NCBI GenBank assembly: GCA_030704615.1
Contig: CM060733.1
Span: 63,426,001 to 63,490,000, forward strand
Length of the DNA: 64,000 nt
Reading direction: 5' to 3'
Origin: Takakia lepidozioides
Lineage: Eukaryota; Streptophyta; Takakiopsida; Takakiales; Takakiaceae
Shown: positions 9,843 through 21,015 of the stretch, piece by piece
Layout of the letters: each line of letters opens with the position of its first letter
Position numbering within the stretch: the stretch's first letter is position 1
Notes under the pieces: generated by a model
Told to the model about the DNA's origin: nothing
The model's database searches: none
What the model saw: only the letters and a program-made list of their open reading frames with translations
Position numbers and translations under genes: made by a program

Positions 9843-11420
9843 GGAGCATTGCACAGCTGGTTGGGGTGGTGGCATTTTCGGTATCGATAGTTCGGACAGT
9901 ACATGCGGGAGGTAGGCTGCTGTCATTTTCGTTCATTTGTCTTTCTGTTACGGACATTTCGATTGGTCCCTCACCATTGTTTGTGTCCTTCTAGGAGCGG
10001 TGCTTGGATTCCGACACGGACATGCCGAACATGAATATGGCAGAATCAGTCCACTCCTCCTGGCGAGCGTCTTCTGCCGCACATCTGGTGGACGTAGTGA
10101 CGGCCACAACGGAGGACATCGACAGAGCAATCATGCAGCAAGCCACATACTACAAGTTCTTGAGCAGCAAACAATGGGGCTTTGGGCCGGACAGGGAGGA
10201 ATTGTTGGTACGAATAGCTTCGAGGTCCAAGAATCCAGTGAAATGGGCGACAGCATTGCGAGAGAAGATCAAAGGGACGCCTCTGCACCGCAGAGGTGAA
10301 CACCTAGAGGGGGACGTCCGGACTCGCCCTGTGAGGCGGAGGATTGAAGAGGAACCCGGGTGCGAAGAGGATTCCTGGAGATCCGACAGGAACATTCGGA
10401 CAGCACCTCGAGGTCCCGTCATGTTGCCGCACAATGTGTCTTCCAGCAGTGGAAGCCCAAGAAATTCCAGATCGCCGTCGCCTTCAACCGGGGATTTCGT
10501 GCAAAAAATTCCCACCGCTCCCTTGCCCCAGATTCCACCCGCTGTTATGCAGTATGGCCAAGCCATTGTGGAGACGACTGTGTCTGCCTCACAGTGGAGA
10601 ATTGCTCGCACAAAGCCGTCGTTTCGAGGAAGATGTTCCGCAATTCGTGTGGATACATGACAACGTTGTTTAGAGATGATAAGGAGGAATCCAGATGGGG
10701 CTGTCCCTGCTCCTACTTTTACAGGAAGATTTGTCTATGCAAAGTTTGCGGAGGCGACAACCACCCAGTTCTGGTTCTGCAGGCACGACATTATGACTTG
10801 CGTGTATGGAAAGCCCAAGTACGGCATACAAACAATGCCAGAGGCTCCCCCGGTGTGGCCGGTGGAACCAGGCTGCGATCTGAGTCAGGTTGAGGCCGAC
10901 GCCCTTACCGCCGCAGGATTTTGAATGGTGCAGCGCACTGACGTCCCCAGACAACCATTTCCGCTTCCACAGCCTCCACCACCGACCCCTGTGAGAGCAA
11001 GAACAATGGGACACGACAGCTCTAAGCATCCTACACACCGTTGGGGGAAACCGAAGAGGCGGCGACCTCCCTCAAAAGTGAACGAGACAAGGATGGGGAA
11101 TGCACTTCGGATGAACTGTACAATCCAGAGCTCGACAGAAGTGCCCCCACCAGGATTCGGGCGTGTGTATCAGATGGCCACGGCGGGCTGTTCGCAATGA
11201 GGTGTACACCATCACCATTTCAGAATTACCCACCTGCAATTGCACCGACTTCCAGATCATGACGAACAAGGGGGCATCATACTGCCCTTGCAAGCATTTG
11301 TACTACGTGTACCTAAAGAGACTCCGTTGTAATTCCACAACTCATCACTTCATACATGCACCAGGGTTGAGCCCCCAGGAGGTTCACACTCTTCTGAATA
11401 TGGATCCAGGGGACCAGTGA
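9843..11420 (+). pseudogene. MULE transposase, C-terminal part with SWIM zinc finger
   Basis: Continues the gene split at 609. LHSWLGWWHF is followed by a candidate intron (GTATCG donor near 9893, CTTCTAG acceptor near 9993) leading into a frame starting ERCLDSDTDMPNMNMAESVHSSW, then a long charged region to about 10660. Further in-frame blocks in shifted frames run 10676-10924 and 10925-11160. At 11187-11320 lies a SWIM-type zinc finger: CNC, 17 residues, then CKH (LPTCNCTDF ... CPCKHLYYVYLKRL), a module common at the C-terminus of MULE and FAR1-type proteins. It ends at 11420. Several frame changes show decay or sequence errors. Together with 44-609 this is the host of the element 1 insertion. 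Confidence 0.65.
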
Positions 11421-12280
11421 GCTTGGCTTGCGGTCCCAATACAATGGTACGCCCATCCTTTTCGGATAGTAGAACTGTACTGCTGCCAGTACCTCAGACT
11501 CTGGCCACAGAAAGGTCCGACATATGTCTTGCCTACCAGTAACCTGTTTTGCTCGAACTAAGATATTACTATATCGTTCACTTGCTTCCACGTGCATGTA
11601 TTTTTGTATGTTGGAGGGTTCATGTTTTTCTACTTTCCGAAAACTTGCTTTCCTCATTCGACCTCCGACAAGGAAATGCGGCGCCGCATTTCCAAGTATC
11701 GTCGTAGGTACTGGTAGAGGCGGCCTTCGCCAACACCAAACCGCTCCGAAATTTCGCACGTGCGAACCCTAATGTGGCACCTTATTTCCCAGTTCAGTTG
11801 CAAACCTTTCCCGCCGAATACCCGAAGAAGACAGAATTGTAAAGTACTGCAGACTGTATTGGTGCAGACTCCATTGGTTCAATCGCGGCAAAAGGGTCAG
11901 CTTCATTCCAATGTTAAGGCATGTAAAACCGCGGAATACTCTATACAGGCCAGTATGCGACATCCTTTTGCAGTGGTATACTGGATTTCCCGTTGCACGG
12001 TCACTTATTTCCATGAGCGGATCTAAAAAACCATGAGCGGACTTGTTACTGACGACATATCTTCGCCGCACTACATGATCTGGAACGTCCAAAAACGGCA
12101 AGGTCAAATAAAAAACTATTATTTTAATACTTGTTTAATTTGCCGCATTTCCAAATTTGGAGGAGTCCGCTCATGAAATCCGCGTATCTTAGACTTCGGC
12201 TCACCGCTCATGCGGCTCATGCGGCTCATGCGGCTCATGGCTCATGGCTCATGGTTTCTGCTCATGAAATAGTAAACCTC
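11421..12280. other. Non-coding stretch with palindrome and GCTCATG repeats
   Basis: No convincing coding sequence. It contains a perfect 22-bp palindrome at 11672-11693 (arms AAATGCGG, centre GGCGCC), an inverted pair CATGAGCGGAC (about 12031) / GTCCGCTCATG (about 12165), and a short tandem run of GGCTCATGC near 12207-12260. The last two may be the remains of a small foldback element. Confidence 0.6.
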
Positions 12281-12802
12281 CAAGCATGTGCCCAGCGGGC
12301 AGAGTTGTTCAAGAGAGTCATGCCTATGGCTTTTGAGAACCTTGTTATTGCCCAACACCGAGACACATTGAGGTACGCCACAATACGTGGAGGGGGATAT
12401 CGGCTAGGTGTTCGGCGTTTCCACCCTCGAGACTATGTGTATCTGCAGCAGATAGCGCCTACGACTTTGGATGTCACAGCAGGGTGTGTGATTCTAAGGG
12501 TCCGGGAGATGTTGCCTTCAGGAGTGTTGATTCTGGAGGGTCGAGATGGCATGGTATGGAAGGACCATGTGCGCAATTGTGCGCCATGTCACCTTCCACA
12601 TGTGGATGGGAGGATAGATCCCAACCTTGTAGTGGTACCTGCAGGGTTGCGTTGCATGCTATGTGGGCATGCTGGTGGTGCCGCGACCATGTTGGTGTGT
12701 GACAAATGCTCAAGGGGGTGGTACATGGGATGCTTGACACCGCCACTTGAGGAGGTTCCTAGTGGAGAATGGTTGTGTCCACGATGCCTTGGACATAGGT
12801 AG
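12281..12802 (+). pseudogene. 3' pol fragment of the DNMT/PHD Ty3/gypsy family: integrase C-terminus plus PHD finger
   Basis: Open frame ending at the stop 12800-12802. It starts in the integrase C-terminal segment (AELFKRVMPMAFENLVIAQH), continues through a GPY/F-like beta module (RRFHPRDYVYLQQ ... LILEGRDGMVWKDHVRN), and ends in a C4HC3 PHD finger: CMLC, 11-residue loop, CDKC, GWYMGC, LTPPLEEVPSGEWLCPRC. In this copy the zinc-binding His is Tyr (GWYMGC; PHD fingers normally have WH), so it may not fold. PHD fingers bind histone H3 tails. It matches the minus-strand segment at 57345-57880. Truncated at the 5' side, with a chromovirus LTR fragment beginning 2 bp after its stop. Confidence 0.8.
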
Positions 12803-12804
12803 TG

Positions 12805-13098
12805 TGTCGCGGCCCTTTGCCTTGAGGGCAGGGGGTCGGGACGCAGAGGGGTTGCCCCTGTGATGGGGGCGGTGGCAGCAATAGGTACGGGGGGCTGAAG
12901 CAACCTTGAGTGCCCAAGGCACTCAAGGAGGCGGAGGCACTCACTAGGTGGAGCCCCGCACACCGGGTTGCGGTGGGGGTGGCTCCACAAGGGGTGGTGG
13001 TAGCTTAGTGGGACTTAGTGGGGGTGGCATGGGACTCACCATGGGGGCGGAGACCTTGTGGTGGGAGTCGTGGGGAGTATTGGGACTCATCACGGCCC
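12805..13098 (+). repeat. Truncated 5' LTR of a chromovirus (element 2)
   Basis: Begins TGTCGCGGCC and matches, in reverse complement, the outer part of the element 3 LTRs (about 34380-34683 and 40600-40901). Only the first 295 bp survive; the sequence then jumps directly into gag at about 13099, so the rest of the LTR, the primer site and the N-terminus of gag are deleted. Confidence 0.85.
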
Positions 13099-13618
13099 AA
13101 TGAAAGTTTGTGCCCCTCAATGCGTCTTGGCTTGCCCGGACAAGATAAGGAATCTGAAGCAAACGGATGACATTCGGGGATATGTTCAGGCTTTCAATGT
13201 GTTGTTGCTCGAAGTCGCGGACATGGCAAAACCAGAAATGGTCTTCATCTTTGTGGCGGGACTGGCCCCATGGGCCAGACGGAAGTTGGAGGAGAAGCCA
13301 CCTAAGACTTTGAATGAGGCAATTGAGAGGGCTGAATGTTTCTCGGATGTCCCTAGGGGCGAAAGACAAGGCCGTACGGAGCTGAACCACAAGAAGGTCC
13401 GGCGGGAAGGTGACTCCTTCCGACCGGAAAAGAAGTGGGATAGGCCACGCGGCGACAATGGCACATGGAAATCGAAGGGAGGGCCCTCACACGTCAAGAT
13501 GACACCCGGTGCCCCGAAAGGAAAACCAGGTGCGGCGGCTTATGGCGGACAGAAGGTGACCTTCGATGGAGTGTGCTTTAATTGCGGGGAACCCGGGCAG
13601 CGAAACCCCGACAATTGA
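13099..13618 (+). pseudogene. Chromovirus gag fragment (element 2)
   Basis: Matches the C-terminal half of element 3 gag: DKIRNLKQTDDIRGYVQAFN is followed by a basic linker and a CCHC zinc knuckle that begins CFNCGEPG. The knuckle is broken after GEPGQ by a short deletion removing its His-x4-Cys half, and a stop follows. Gag packages element RNA into cytoplasmic particles; this copy cannot do so. Confidence 0.8.
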
Positions 13619-13714
13619 ACATGACTCGGGCAACCACAGAGTTGTCCGAGGATTCCATTAGCCGCTTGGTAGAGGCAGTGGTTGCCAAGACTTGCAAGGT
13701 AGGCAACTACTCTT

Positions 13715-15808
13715 GTGAGTTGTATCAGGAAACTGGCGCCTTGCGTAAAGGTTGTGAGTGGGATAATCTCCGGAACTAACGTGTCGTTGTTGGTGGACAC
13801 AGGAGCGTTGCACTCCTTCATGACACTGGCAATGGCACGGAAGCTGAGACTCCCGACAAGTGATGTGGGGGCCTCTATTGAGGTGCGTTCTGCCAAAGGA
13901 GAACCACAATTGGCGACGAGGTTGGCGTTCGATGTTCCTCTTCAGCTGGGGAGTTGGGAGGGACGTGAGAACTTCACCATTTGCGAGATCGATGGAGTGG
14001 ATCTCATTTTGGGGATGACATTTTTTAGCAGATTTGGAGTGGTCATAGATGGCCGCAAGAGGGTAGTCACGCTACTGTGTGGGAATGGTGGTGAAGTTTT
14101 ACGAGTGTCGAAAACACCCAACCCCGTAGGAGGGCGAATAAACCTTCTGTCAGCGAGGGAGTGGGCCGTGGAGGAGTCACACGAGCCCCAGTTTTTGCTT
14201 TATGTAAGACAAGTGAAGGGAGAAGGCGATGGGGAGCCGAGCCCAGATTGGATCAAGGGGATTTTGGAGAAATACCAGGATGTGATGCCGGAGGATTTAC
14301 CAAGCGGCTTGCCACCGCGAAGAGGAGTTGATCACAAGATTGAGGTGATACCGGGATCGGAGCCGCCTGCCAAGGCGCTCTACCGGTTGAGCCACAGAGA
14401 GTTGGTTGAGCTGAAGACTCAGCTCAAGGATCTAATGTCAAAGGGGTACATCCGGCCGAGTAAGTCACATTACGGAGCCCCGGTGCTATTCGCAGACAAG
14501 AAGGATGGGACGCTGCGGATGTGTGTCGATTACAGGGCTCTAAATAAGGTGACTATCAAAAACCGGTACCCTTTGCCAAGGATCGACGACTTTTTTGATC
14601 GGTTGGCAGGAGTGAAGTATTTCAGCCGGATTGATTTGCGCTCCGGCTACCATCAAATTCGAGTGGCGGAAGGAGACAAGGAGAAGTCCGCGTGTAGGAC
14701 AAGGTATGGTTCGTATGAGTTCTTGGTGATGCCTTTTGGGCTCACCAACGCACCCGCGACCTTTAGCACGCTAATGAACAGCCTCTTCCAGGAGTGGTTG
14801 GACGACTTTGTGATCGTGTACATCGACGACATCTTTGTGTACTCGAAGACAAAGGAAGAGCACCTAGAGCACCTCAAAAGGGTGTTCCAGAAATTACGGG
14901 AATGGAAGCTATATGCCAAAGCTTCAAAGTGCAAATTCGGGGTCACAAAAGTGGAGTTCCTGGGGCATGTGATTACACAGGATGGGATAAAAATGGATGA
15001 CAGAAAGGTGAGGGCGATCTTGGATTGGGAGCCTCCGACTTCGGTCCCGGGAGTGCGATCCTTCCTAGGACTCGCCTCCTATTACCGGAAGTATGTGAGA
15101 AATTTCGCCAAGATCACGGGGCCGCTGTCAGACCTCCTGTGTAAATCCAAAGTCTGGGTATGGAACACCTTTTGTGGCCAAGCTTTTGCCGAGTTGAAGC
15201 AGCGGATGGCGGAAGCTCCAGTCCTCAAAATTCCGGAGTTCGACCGTCCATTTGAGATCCATACAGATGTGTCGGACTTCGCAATTGGGGGTGTACTCAT
15301 GCAGGATGGACGTCCAGTGGCTTACAAAAATAAGAAACTGAATGAAGTGGAGCGACGGTGGCCTACGCACGAGAAAGAAATGAAGGCGGTGGTGCATTGC
15401 CTTGAGCTTTGGCGCCACTATATTGGTTCCAACCCGGTGAAGGTGTTCACGGACAATGTCACGGTGAAGTATTTTGCCACGCAGCCTAAGTTGTCCCCAA
15501 AACAAATTAGGTGGCAAGACACTTTGGCACTGTTTGACGTGGATATCCAGTACAAACCAGGACGGGACAATGTGGTGGCCGATGCTTTAAGTAGAAAGCA
15601 ACAGTTCATGATGGTGTACAGGGGCGAGACGGCGCTCCAAAGGAAGATCCGGAAGGCTTACCGAAAGGATGAGATGGCAAAGTCCGTGATGTGGGACTTG
15701 AGGATGGGGGTTAAATCGCAGTTCCACTTACAAAATGGACTGCTCCGGTACAAGCAAAAGCGTCTCTACGTGCTGAAGGGAGGGATCAGAGATAGTCTTT
15801 TAAGATAA
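13715..15808 (+). pseudogene. pol: Chromovirus protease, reverse transcriptase and RNase H (element 2)
   Basis: A 697-codon frame, over 90% similar by eye to element 3 pol. Protease motif [12 protein letters not shown] lies near residue 27; RT has the catalytic YIDDIFVYS near residue 370; RNase H reads [14 protein letters not shown] near 515, where Asp-Val-Ser replaces the usual Asp-Ala-Ser. It ends in a stop within the linker before integrase (LLR-stop), where element 3 continues, so the polyprotein is cut. The first codon is simply where the frame opens, not a demonstrated start. Reverse transcription of the element RNA would be the normal role. Confidence 0.85.
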
Positions 15809-16490
15809 TGCCATGATGGTCCACTTGCGGGCCACGGCGGAGCCAAGCGCACCGCGGCACTCTTGAAGAAAGAGTATTTCTGGCCCAAACTGAGGGAGGA
15901 GGCTGAGGAGTATGTCAAGACATGCACCACATGCCAACAAAACCGGAGCGAGTACAAAAAGCAAGCGGGGCTGTTACAACCCTTGCCGATTCCAGAGGGG
16001 TCTTGGGAAAGTGTCTCGATGGATTTCATGACTGCTATGCCGCTGTCAAAAGGATTCGATGCAATCATGGTGGTGGTGGATAGGTTCAGTAAAATGGGCC
16101 ATTTCATTCCTACCAAGGAGACAGCAACGGCACAGGAGATGGGGCGACTTTACTTCGCCCACGTCTTCAAGCATCATGGACTCCCAAAGGATATTGTCTC
16201 GGACCGCGATCCAAGTTTACGAGTAAATTTTGGAGGGCACTTTGGAAGAAGATGGGGACGAGGCTCAAGATGAGCACCGCCTTCCGACCTACGACGGACG
16301 GCCAAACGGAAAGGGTGAATTCTGTGGTGAAGCAGATCTTGCGGAATTACGTGTCGGCGGATCAATCGGACTGGGTGGAGCACTTGGATGCGGCAGAACT
16401 CTGTTATAATAACACAAAACACTCCGCAACGGGAGTTTCCCCCTTCGTATTGGTCTATGGAAAAGCACCTTTGGTGCCGACAGCAGATTC
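15809..16490 (+). pseudogene. Chromovirus integrase, truncated (element 2)
   Basis: After the stop at 15806 the reading continues through the integrase zinc finger (CTTCQQNRSEYKKQ) and catalytic core: MDFMTAMPL, VSDRDP and, after a frame change near 16230, a segment with the third acidic residue (DGQTERVNSVV). Similarity stops near 16480 at GKAPLVPT, where element 3 continues to its chromodomain. The downstream sequence is exon-like DNA of an unrelated minus-strand gene, so the element's 3' end, chromodomain and 3' LTR are missing. Confidence 0.8.
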
Positions 16491-18232
16491 CTTTGCCGAC
16501 TTTGGCCCAGCAGGGACACGTCTTTCCTTTCTCTTCTCTTCTGCCAAGGCGTGCAGATCTTTCTCAGACTCGTCAACAATACCGCCAGACATGTCCAGGT
16601 ACCACGGGCATCCAACGAGATGCGCGGGATGCCATTGTTTCTGCATCTCGGGTGTGTAGACACAGCTTGGGCCCGCCACGGTCCAAGCCATGAAGAACGG
16701 GGGCTCTTGAGCCAGGGCCCCTGTCTGAAGGAGCACGTATTTCATATACCTGCAAGGCAGTCAGCATGCGTGAGCAAAAGTTGAGACCAACCTACTGGCA
16801 GAGTGCCACCGAAAACATAAAATGCGAATGCGGTGCCGCATTTCCGAGACAAACCTCGTAACCAGGCTTCGCATACAAGGGCAGCTGTGCTTCACCTGTA
16901 AACAATTCGCATTGCAGCTTTCCCCGCTCCCTCCTGATGTGTAAACTCCACGCTCCTTCTTGCTGTCTGTAGCTCTCTGGCGAAAAGGTTGTCCTTGTAC
17001 GCACATCTGAAACGTGTCACGTAGTCTTCCAATGTCTGTGTTCCATCCCATTTGACGTACAAGCCGAACAAATTTGTGTGCATTACGACTTGCTCCTTCG
17101 CATTCGACATTACCTGCCATTCCCAAATCCATTGTCACGTAGCAGTTCAGGGAATTCATGTCAGAAAAGCAAATCTGGGGAAGTACCTTGAATTACCTGG
17201 AACCACCAAGTCATACGGTTGAGCCACACATCCACTGCAGGGTCGGAAACTTCGAGTGGAAAAGACCACATTGTCCTTATGCTCTCGGATGCATTCCAGA
17301 TCGACAGCCACCGTGTCTGCCATTTCCGATCCAATGTCAGGAGCTGGAAGAGAGTGGCTATTGCTAGGAAGGAACTTCAGTGCATTGAAACCTCACCTTC
17401 TCTTTCGCCTCCACACATGCCGTTGAGAGGTGATGCAGTTTCTCCAATTGCATGGTCGGCTGCATGGCCCGAGAATAGTGTTTTGCAATCTCGGGGATGA
17501 AGTCCTGTGCCGGATCTGCAATTGCCACCAGCTTCACAAGCTTTGACTTGTATTTGGTTCTGGACTTGACACCGGCTTCCTTCAAGTGCTCAGTCAATGA
17601 CTGCAACGTTTTGACCTGCCCCTCACTTTCCATGAAGAAGCGTTTGGCATGGGCCAAATCCAGCTTGATGTTTGACTGCCAACAAAAACATGCAGAAGCG
17701 TTACATTCGATTCATGTGGAAACATTACTGAAAATTGGGGAAGGATGAGCGGAGGGAAATTGGAGCACGACTTACTTCGTATATCACCTCCGCCATTCCA
17801 TCCATAGTGAGACGATACCATGTCCGGTCTGTTTTTGCAACGGCTTTCTGAATGAGCTCGGGCTCCAGCATTTCCGCAAACATCTGCGGATCAGTGAGAC
17901 CAATTTTCCTCACCCTGTACAGCATGTGTGCCATGTGGGTATGCACGTACGCATTCTCAGTGACCCTGCAAGGCACACTCTCCAGTTCAGTACACGGAAG
18001 CACGGAAACAAACCAGAATGGAAACCGAAATGCGGCACCGCATTTCGAACGTGCTAGGGAGGGTATGAGTATCTTACGAGTTGAGGTCCGCCATGGCATT
18101 CTTGAGCAGGGAGGAGTCTGCCGCCTTCACCTTGAGGATGACACACTCCACCATGTAATGCCAGCCAATGTGCTTGGCATGGTTCTGCTTGATGTACTCC
18201 CACCAGGCGAGAAGTCGGTGATTCCCGTCCCA
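16491..18232 (-). pseudogene. Remnant of an uncharacterised multi-exon gene (WDxNHR family, copy A)
   Basis: Exon-like blocks on the minus strand with good splice signals: 18078-18232 (contains WDGNHRLLAWWEYIKQNH; donor GTAAGA), 17776-17965 (acceptor TTGCAG, donor GTAAGT), 17397-17675 (contains LEKLHHLS; donor GTGAGG), 17197-17343 (contains RWLSIWNASES; donor GTAATT), an open block 16892-17177 with internal structure unclear, and 16491-16750 (MKYVLLQTGALAQEPPFF onward). The WD-G-NHR-LLAW motif and the EKLH ... RWL-IWN block recur in the gene at 60184-63706, defining a family. The DGNHR string is reminiscent of ParB/sulfiredoxin-fold proteins, but this is a weak hint only. The gene is cut upstream by the LTR at 18235 and downstream by element 2. 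Function unknown. Confidence 0.55.
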
Positions 18233-18234
18233 CA

Positions 18235-18560
18235 TGTCAAGTTATTTTACCACTAGTGTGAAACTAGCTAGGAAATAGCTAGCTTTTACATATTGACATT
18301 TGGGATTGGCCCAAGTGTCAATCCAGGGGTCAAGGCAGATTTAGGCCCTGGAGTTGTTATCTTCACGGCAAGCGCGGGAGGCTCATCTTTCTCGAGTTGA
18401 GCCTCACCGCGCCTAGCTATGGCGCCGTAGTGTGGATTCCCCATGGCATGGGGTGCACTTGGCTTGACTTGTATGTGAGTGATGAGGTTATATATGCATG
18501 AGTTTATGCTTCAGCTTTGTGAGCTCGCATGAGCTTGTGCTTGTATTCTTCCTCTTTATC
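18235..18560 (+). repeat. 5' LTR of the DNMT element (shared part)
   Basis: Starts TGTCAAGTTATTTTACCACT directly after exon sequence of another gene, and is the reverse complement of about 56591-56926 over roughly 320 bp with few differences. A TATA-like TTATATATGC lies near 18488, placing the transcription start about 30 bp further. After CTTTATCA (near 18551) this copy diverges from the other one, so the exact LTR end here is not fixed. Confidence 0.8.
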
Positions 18561-20090
18561 ACTCGAGAAAGATGAGCTCGTATCTATGAGTGCTAGATAC
18601 GAGTTAGTTGTAGCACTTGTGGTTTTTGCTTGAGAATGAGAGAAACCAAGTTGTTATGCAAGGAGCACCGTGGAGCTCTTGGTTGTTAGAAGCGGAGGCG
18701 ATGTGGGTTACGAGGTGGTAAACCTTGGCATTCGATCTTCAGCTTCAGAGATGAAAGCACCATACTGTAGGTAATTCCAGAGCACCTTGATGGTTTCAGA
18801 TTGTGTACATGCATGAGCAAGCACGATTGGGAAGAGGACCAGTCAAGAGCAGGTTATAGTGGCTTTGGTGGCAAAGCTGAGAACTGGACTTGGGAATGCG
18901 AGCTGTCATTGTGTGAAGGATTGCAAGACCAAGCGAAAGGGCTGATTTGGCTTGGGGCAAATCAGTGCACTTTGTGGAGTATGGTGAGATTGGGTTTCAA
19001 TCTCGAGCTTCAGCATTGAGAGGGCTCTTGTCATGGCGAGAGCAGGGCTGGAACAGGAGCTAAGAGGTGCGGCAAGGCCATGGAATGTGCACCTAGGGTT
19101 ACAGAGCTTGGAAGAAGAGCTCTTGCACCACAAGATAAGTGTCTTGTGGCTGGAAATGTAAGCCTTAGGGTTTCAGGAGCTTGGCAAAGGCTATGGAGTG
19201 CTTAGTCTTGTCTTAGAGAGCATCAAGGAGCCAAGGAGCCAAGATAGGGGCTGATATCTCTTGTGTGAAGAGGTTGCATGTGTGGAGCATGTATTCAGCT
19301 CATTGAAGCTTCCATCTTCAAGCTTGGAGGGCAAGCAAGGAAGAGGGAAGGGCTGACTTCCCTTATGTGAGGGCAATGCATGTGTGGAGCATGCTATCAG
19401 CCTGGTGAAGGCTTGCACTTTCAGGTGTGAGAGTGCAAGAAAGGAAGGAAGGGGCTGGTTTCCCTGTAGGGCATGTGGAGCATGCTTTCAGCATGCTGAA
19501 GCTTGTATTTTCAGGTTTGTGGGTGCAAGAAATGAAGCAAAGGAGCTGATTCTTTTATGGTGAGAGTGGGGCATGTGTGGAGCATGCCTTCAGCCCATTG
19601 AGGCTCTTGTTTTCAAGCTTTAGAGAGCTAGAACGGAAGGTCTAGGGCTGGTTTCCACTTGGAGTGAAAGAAAAGCACTTGTAGGGCCTATGTGAGTTGG
19701 GGTTTCAACTTCAAGCTTGAAGGGAGCGCAACTCTTGAAGCAGCAGGTGTAGGGGGCTGGAAGAGGCTCTAAGACAGATGCTATGGCCAAGGAGAGTGCT
19801 TGAATGAGTGTTCACAAGGGCTGGGAACCAGCAGGGCTTGGTTGTTTGCCATTGAGTTTAGTGGCGTGTTTGGGTAGGCTAAGTGAGAAAGAAGGCTTGG
19901 TTTGTGGCAACCACCTCATGGCTTAGGGCTACTATGGTGGTGTGTGGGAGCCGAAAGAGCAAGGATACCTTGCTGATTTCCTCACAGCCACCATAGCTCG
20001 GTGGAAAGAAGCCTAGAGTCCAAGAGACACAAACCCTAGCTTGGCGTGGCTAAACCCCTTGGAGAAATGGCTAAACTGCCAGAGCGGCCA
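18561..20090 (+). other. Non-coding leader of the DNMT element with degenerate ~100-bp repeats
   Basis: No sustained reading frame. Between about 19190 and 19700 there are four to five degenerate units of about 100 bp, each containing GTGTGGAGCATG, a TCAGC, a GAAGCTT-like site, TTTTCA, a GCAAGAAAGGAAG-like purine run and GGGCTG. Length and position suggest a long structured 5' leader; packaging or translation-control roles would be guesses. Confidence 0.65.
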
Positions 20091-21015
20091 TGTGTGGGGC
20101 TGTGACAGGCTGTGGCAAGCTGTGACGGGCTGTGTCAGGCTGTGGCGAGCTGTGACGGGCTGTGACGGGCTGTGACAGGCTGTGATGGGCTGTGACAGGC
20201 TGTGCCCTGTGCCTTGTGGGGCTGTGACGGGCTGTGTCAGGCTGTGACAGGCTGTGCCCAGTGGCCTTTTGGGGCTGTGACAGGCTGTGCCCTGAGGCCT
20301 GTGGGGCTGTGACGGGCTGTGACAGGCTGTGCCCATGGCCTTTGGGGCTGTGATGGGCTGTGAGGGGCTGTGACAGGCCGTGCCTGAGGCCTTTGAGGCT
20401 GTGATGGGCTGTGATGGGCTGTGACAGGCTGTGCCCTGTGCCCTGTGGGCTGTGCGGGGCTGTGACAGGCTGTGCCCTGAGGCCTGTGGGGCTGTGACGG
20501 GCTGTGACAGGCTGTGCCTGAGGCCTTTGGGGCTGTGATGGGCTGTGACAGGCCGTGCCTGAGGCCTTTGAGGCTGTGACAGGCCGTGCCCATGGCCTTT
20601 GGGGCTGTGACGGGCTGTGCGGGGCTGTGACAGGCCGTGCCTGAGGCCTTTGAGGCTGTGACGGGCTGTGAGGGGCTGTGACAGGCCGTGCCCATGGCCT
20701 TTGGGGCTGTGACGGGCTGTGAGGGGCTGTGACAGGCCGTGCCTGAGGCCTTTGAGGCTGTGACGGGCTGTGAGGGGCTGTGACAGGCCGTGCCTGAGGC
20801 CTTTGGGGCTGTGATGGGCTGTGACAGGCCGTGCCCATGGCCTTTGGGCTGTGACGGGCTGTGAGGGGCTGTGCAGGCCGCGCCTGAGGCCTTTGGGCTG
20901 TGACGGGCTGTGAGGGGCTGTGACAGGCTGTGCCTGAGGCCTTTGAGGCTGTGACGAGCTGTGAGGGGCTGTGACAGGCTGTGCCCAGTGGCCTGTGGGA
21001 CTGTGACGGCTGTGA
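20091..21015. repeat. CTGTGAC minisatellite with ~60-bp higher-order unit in the DNMT element leader
   Basis: Ten- to eleven-base units (GGCTGTGACG, GGCTGTGAGG, GGCTGTGACA) grouped with a GCCTGAGGCCTTTG or GCCCATGGCCTTTG spacer into a higher-order unit of about 50-60 bp, repeated more than a dozen times. Absence of stops on the minus strand yields apparent frames of 348-392 codons that I regard as artefacts. Confidence 0.9.
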
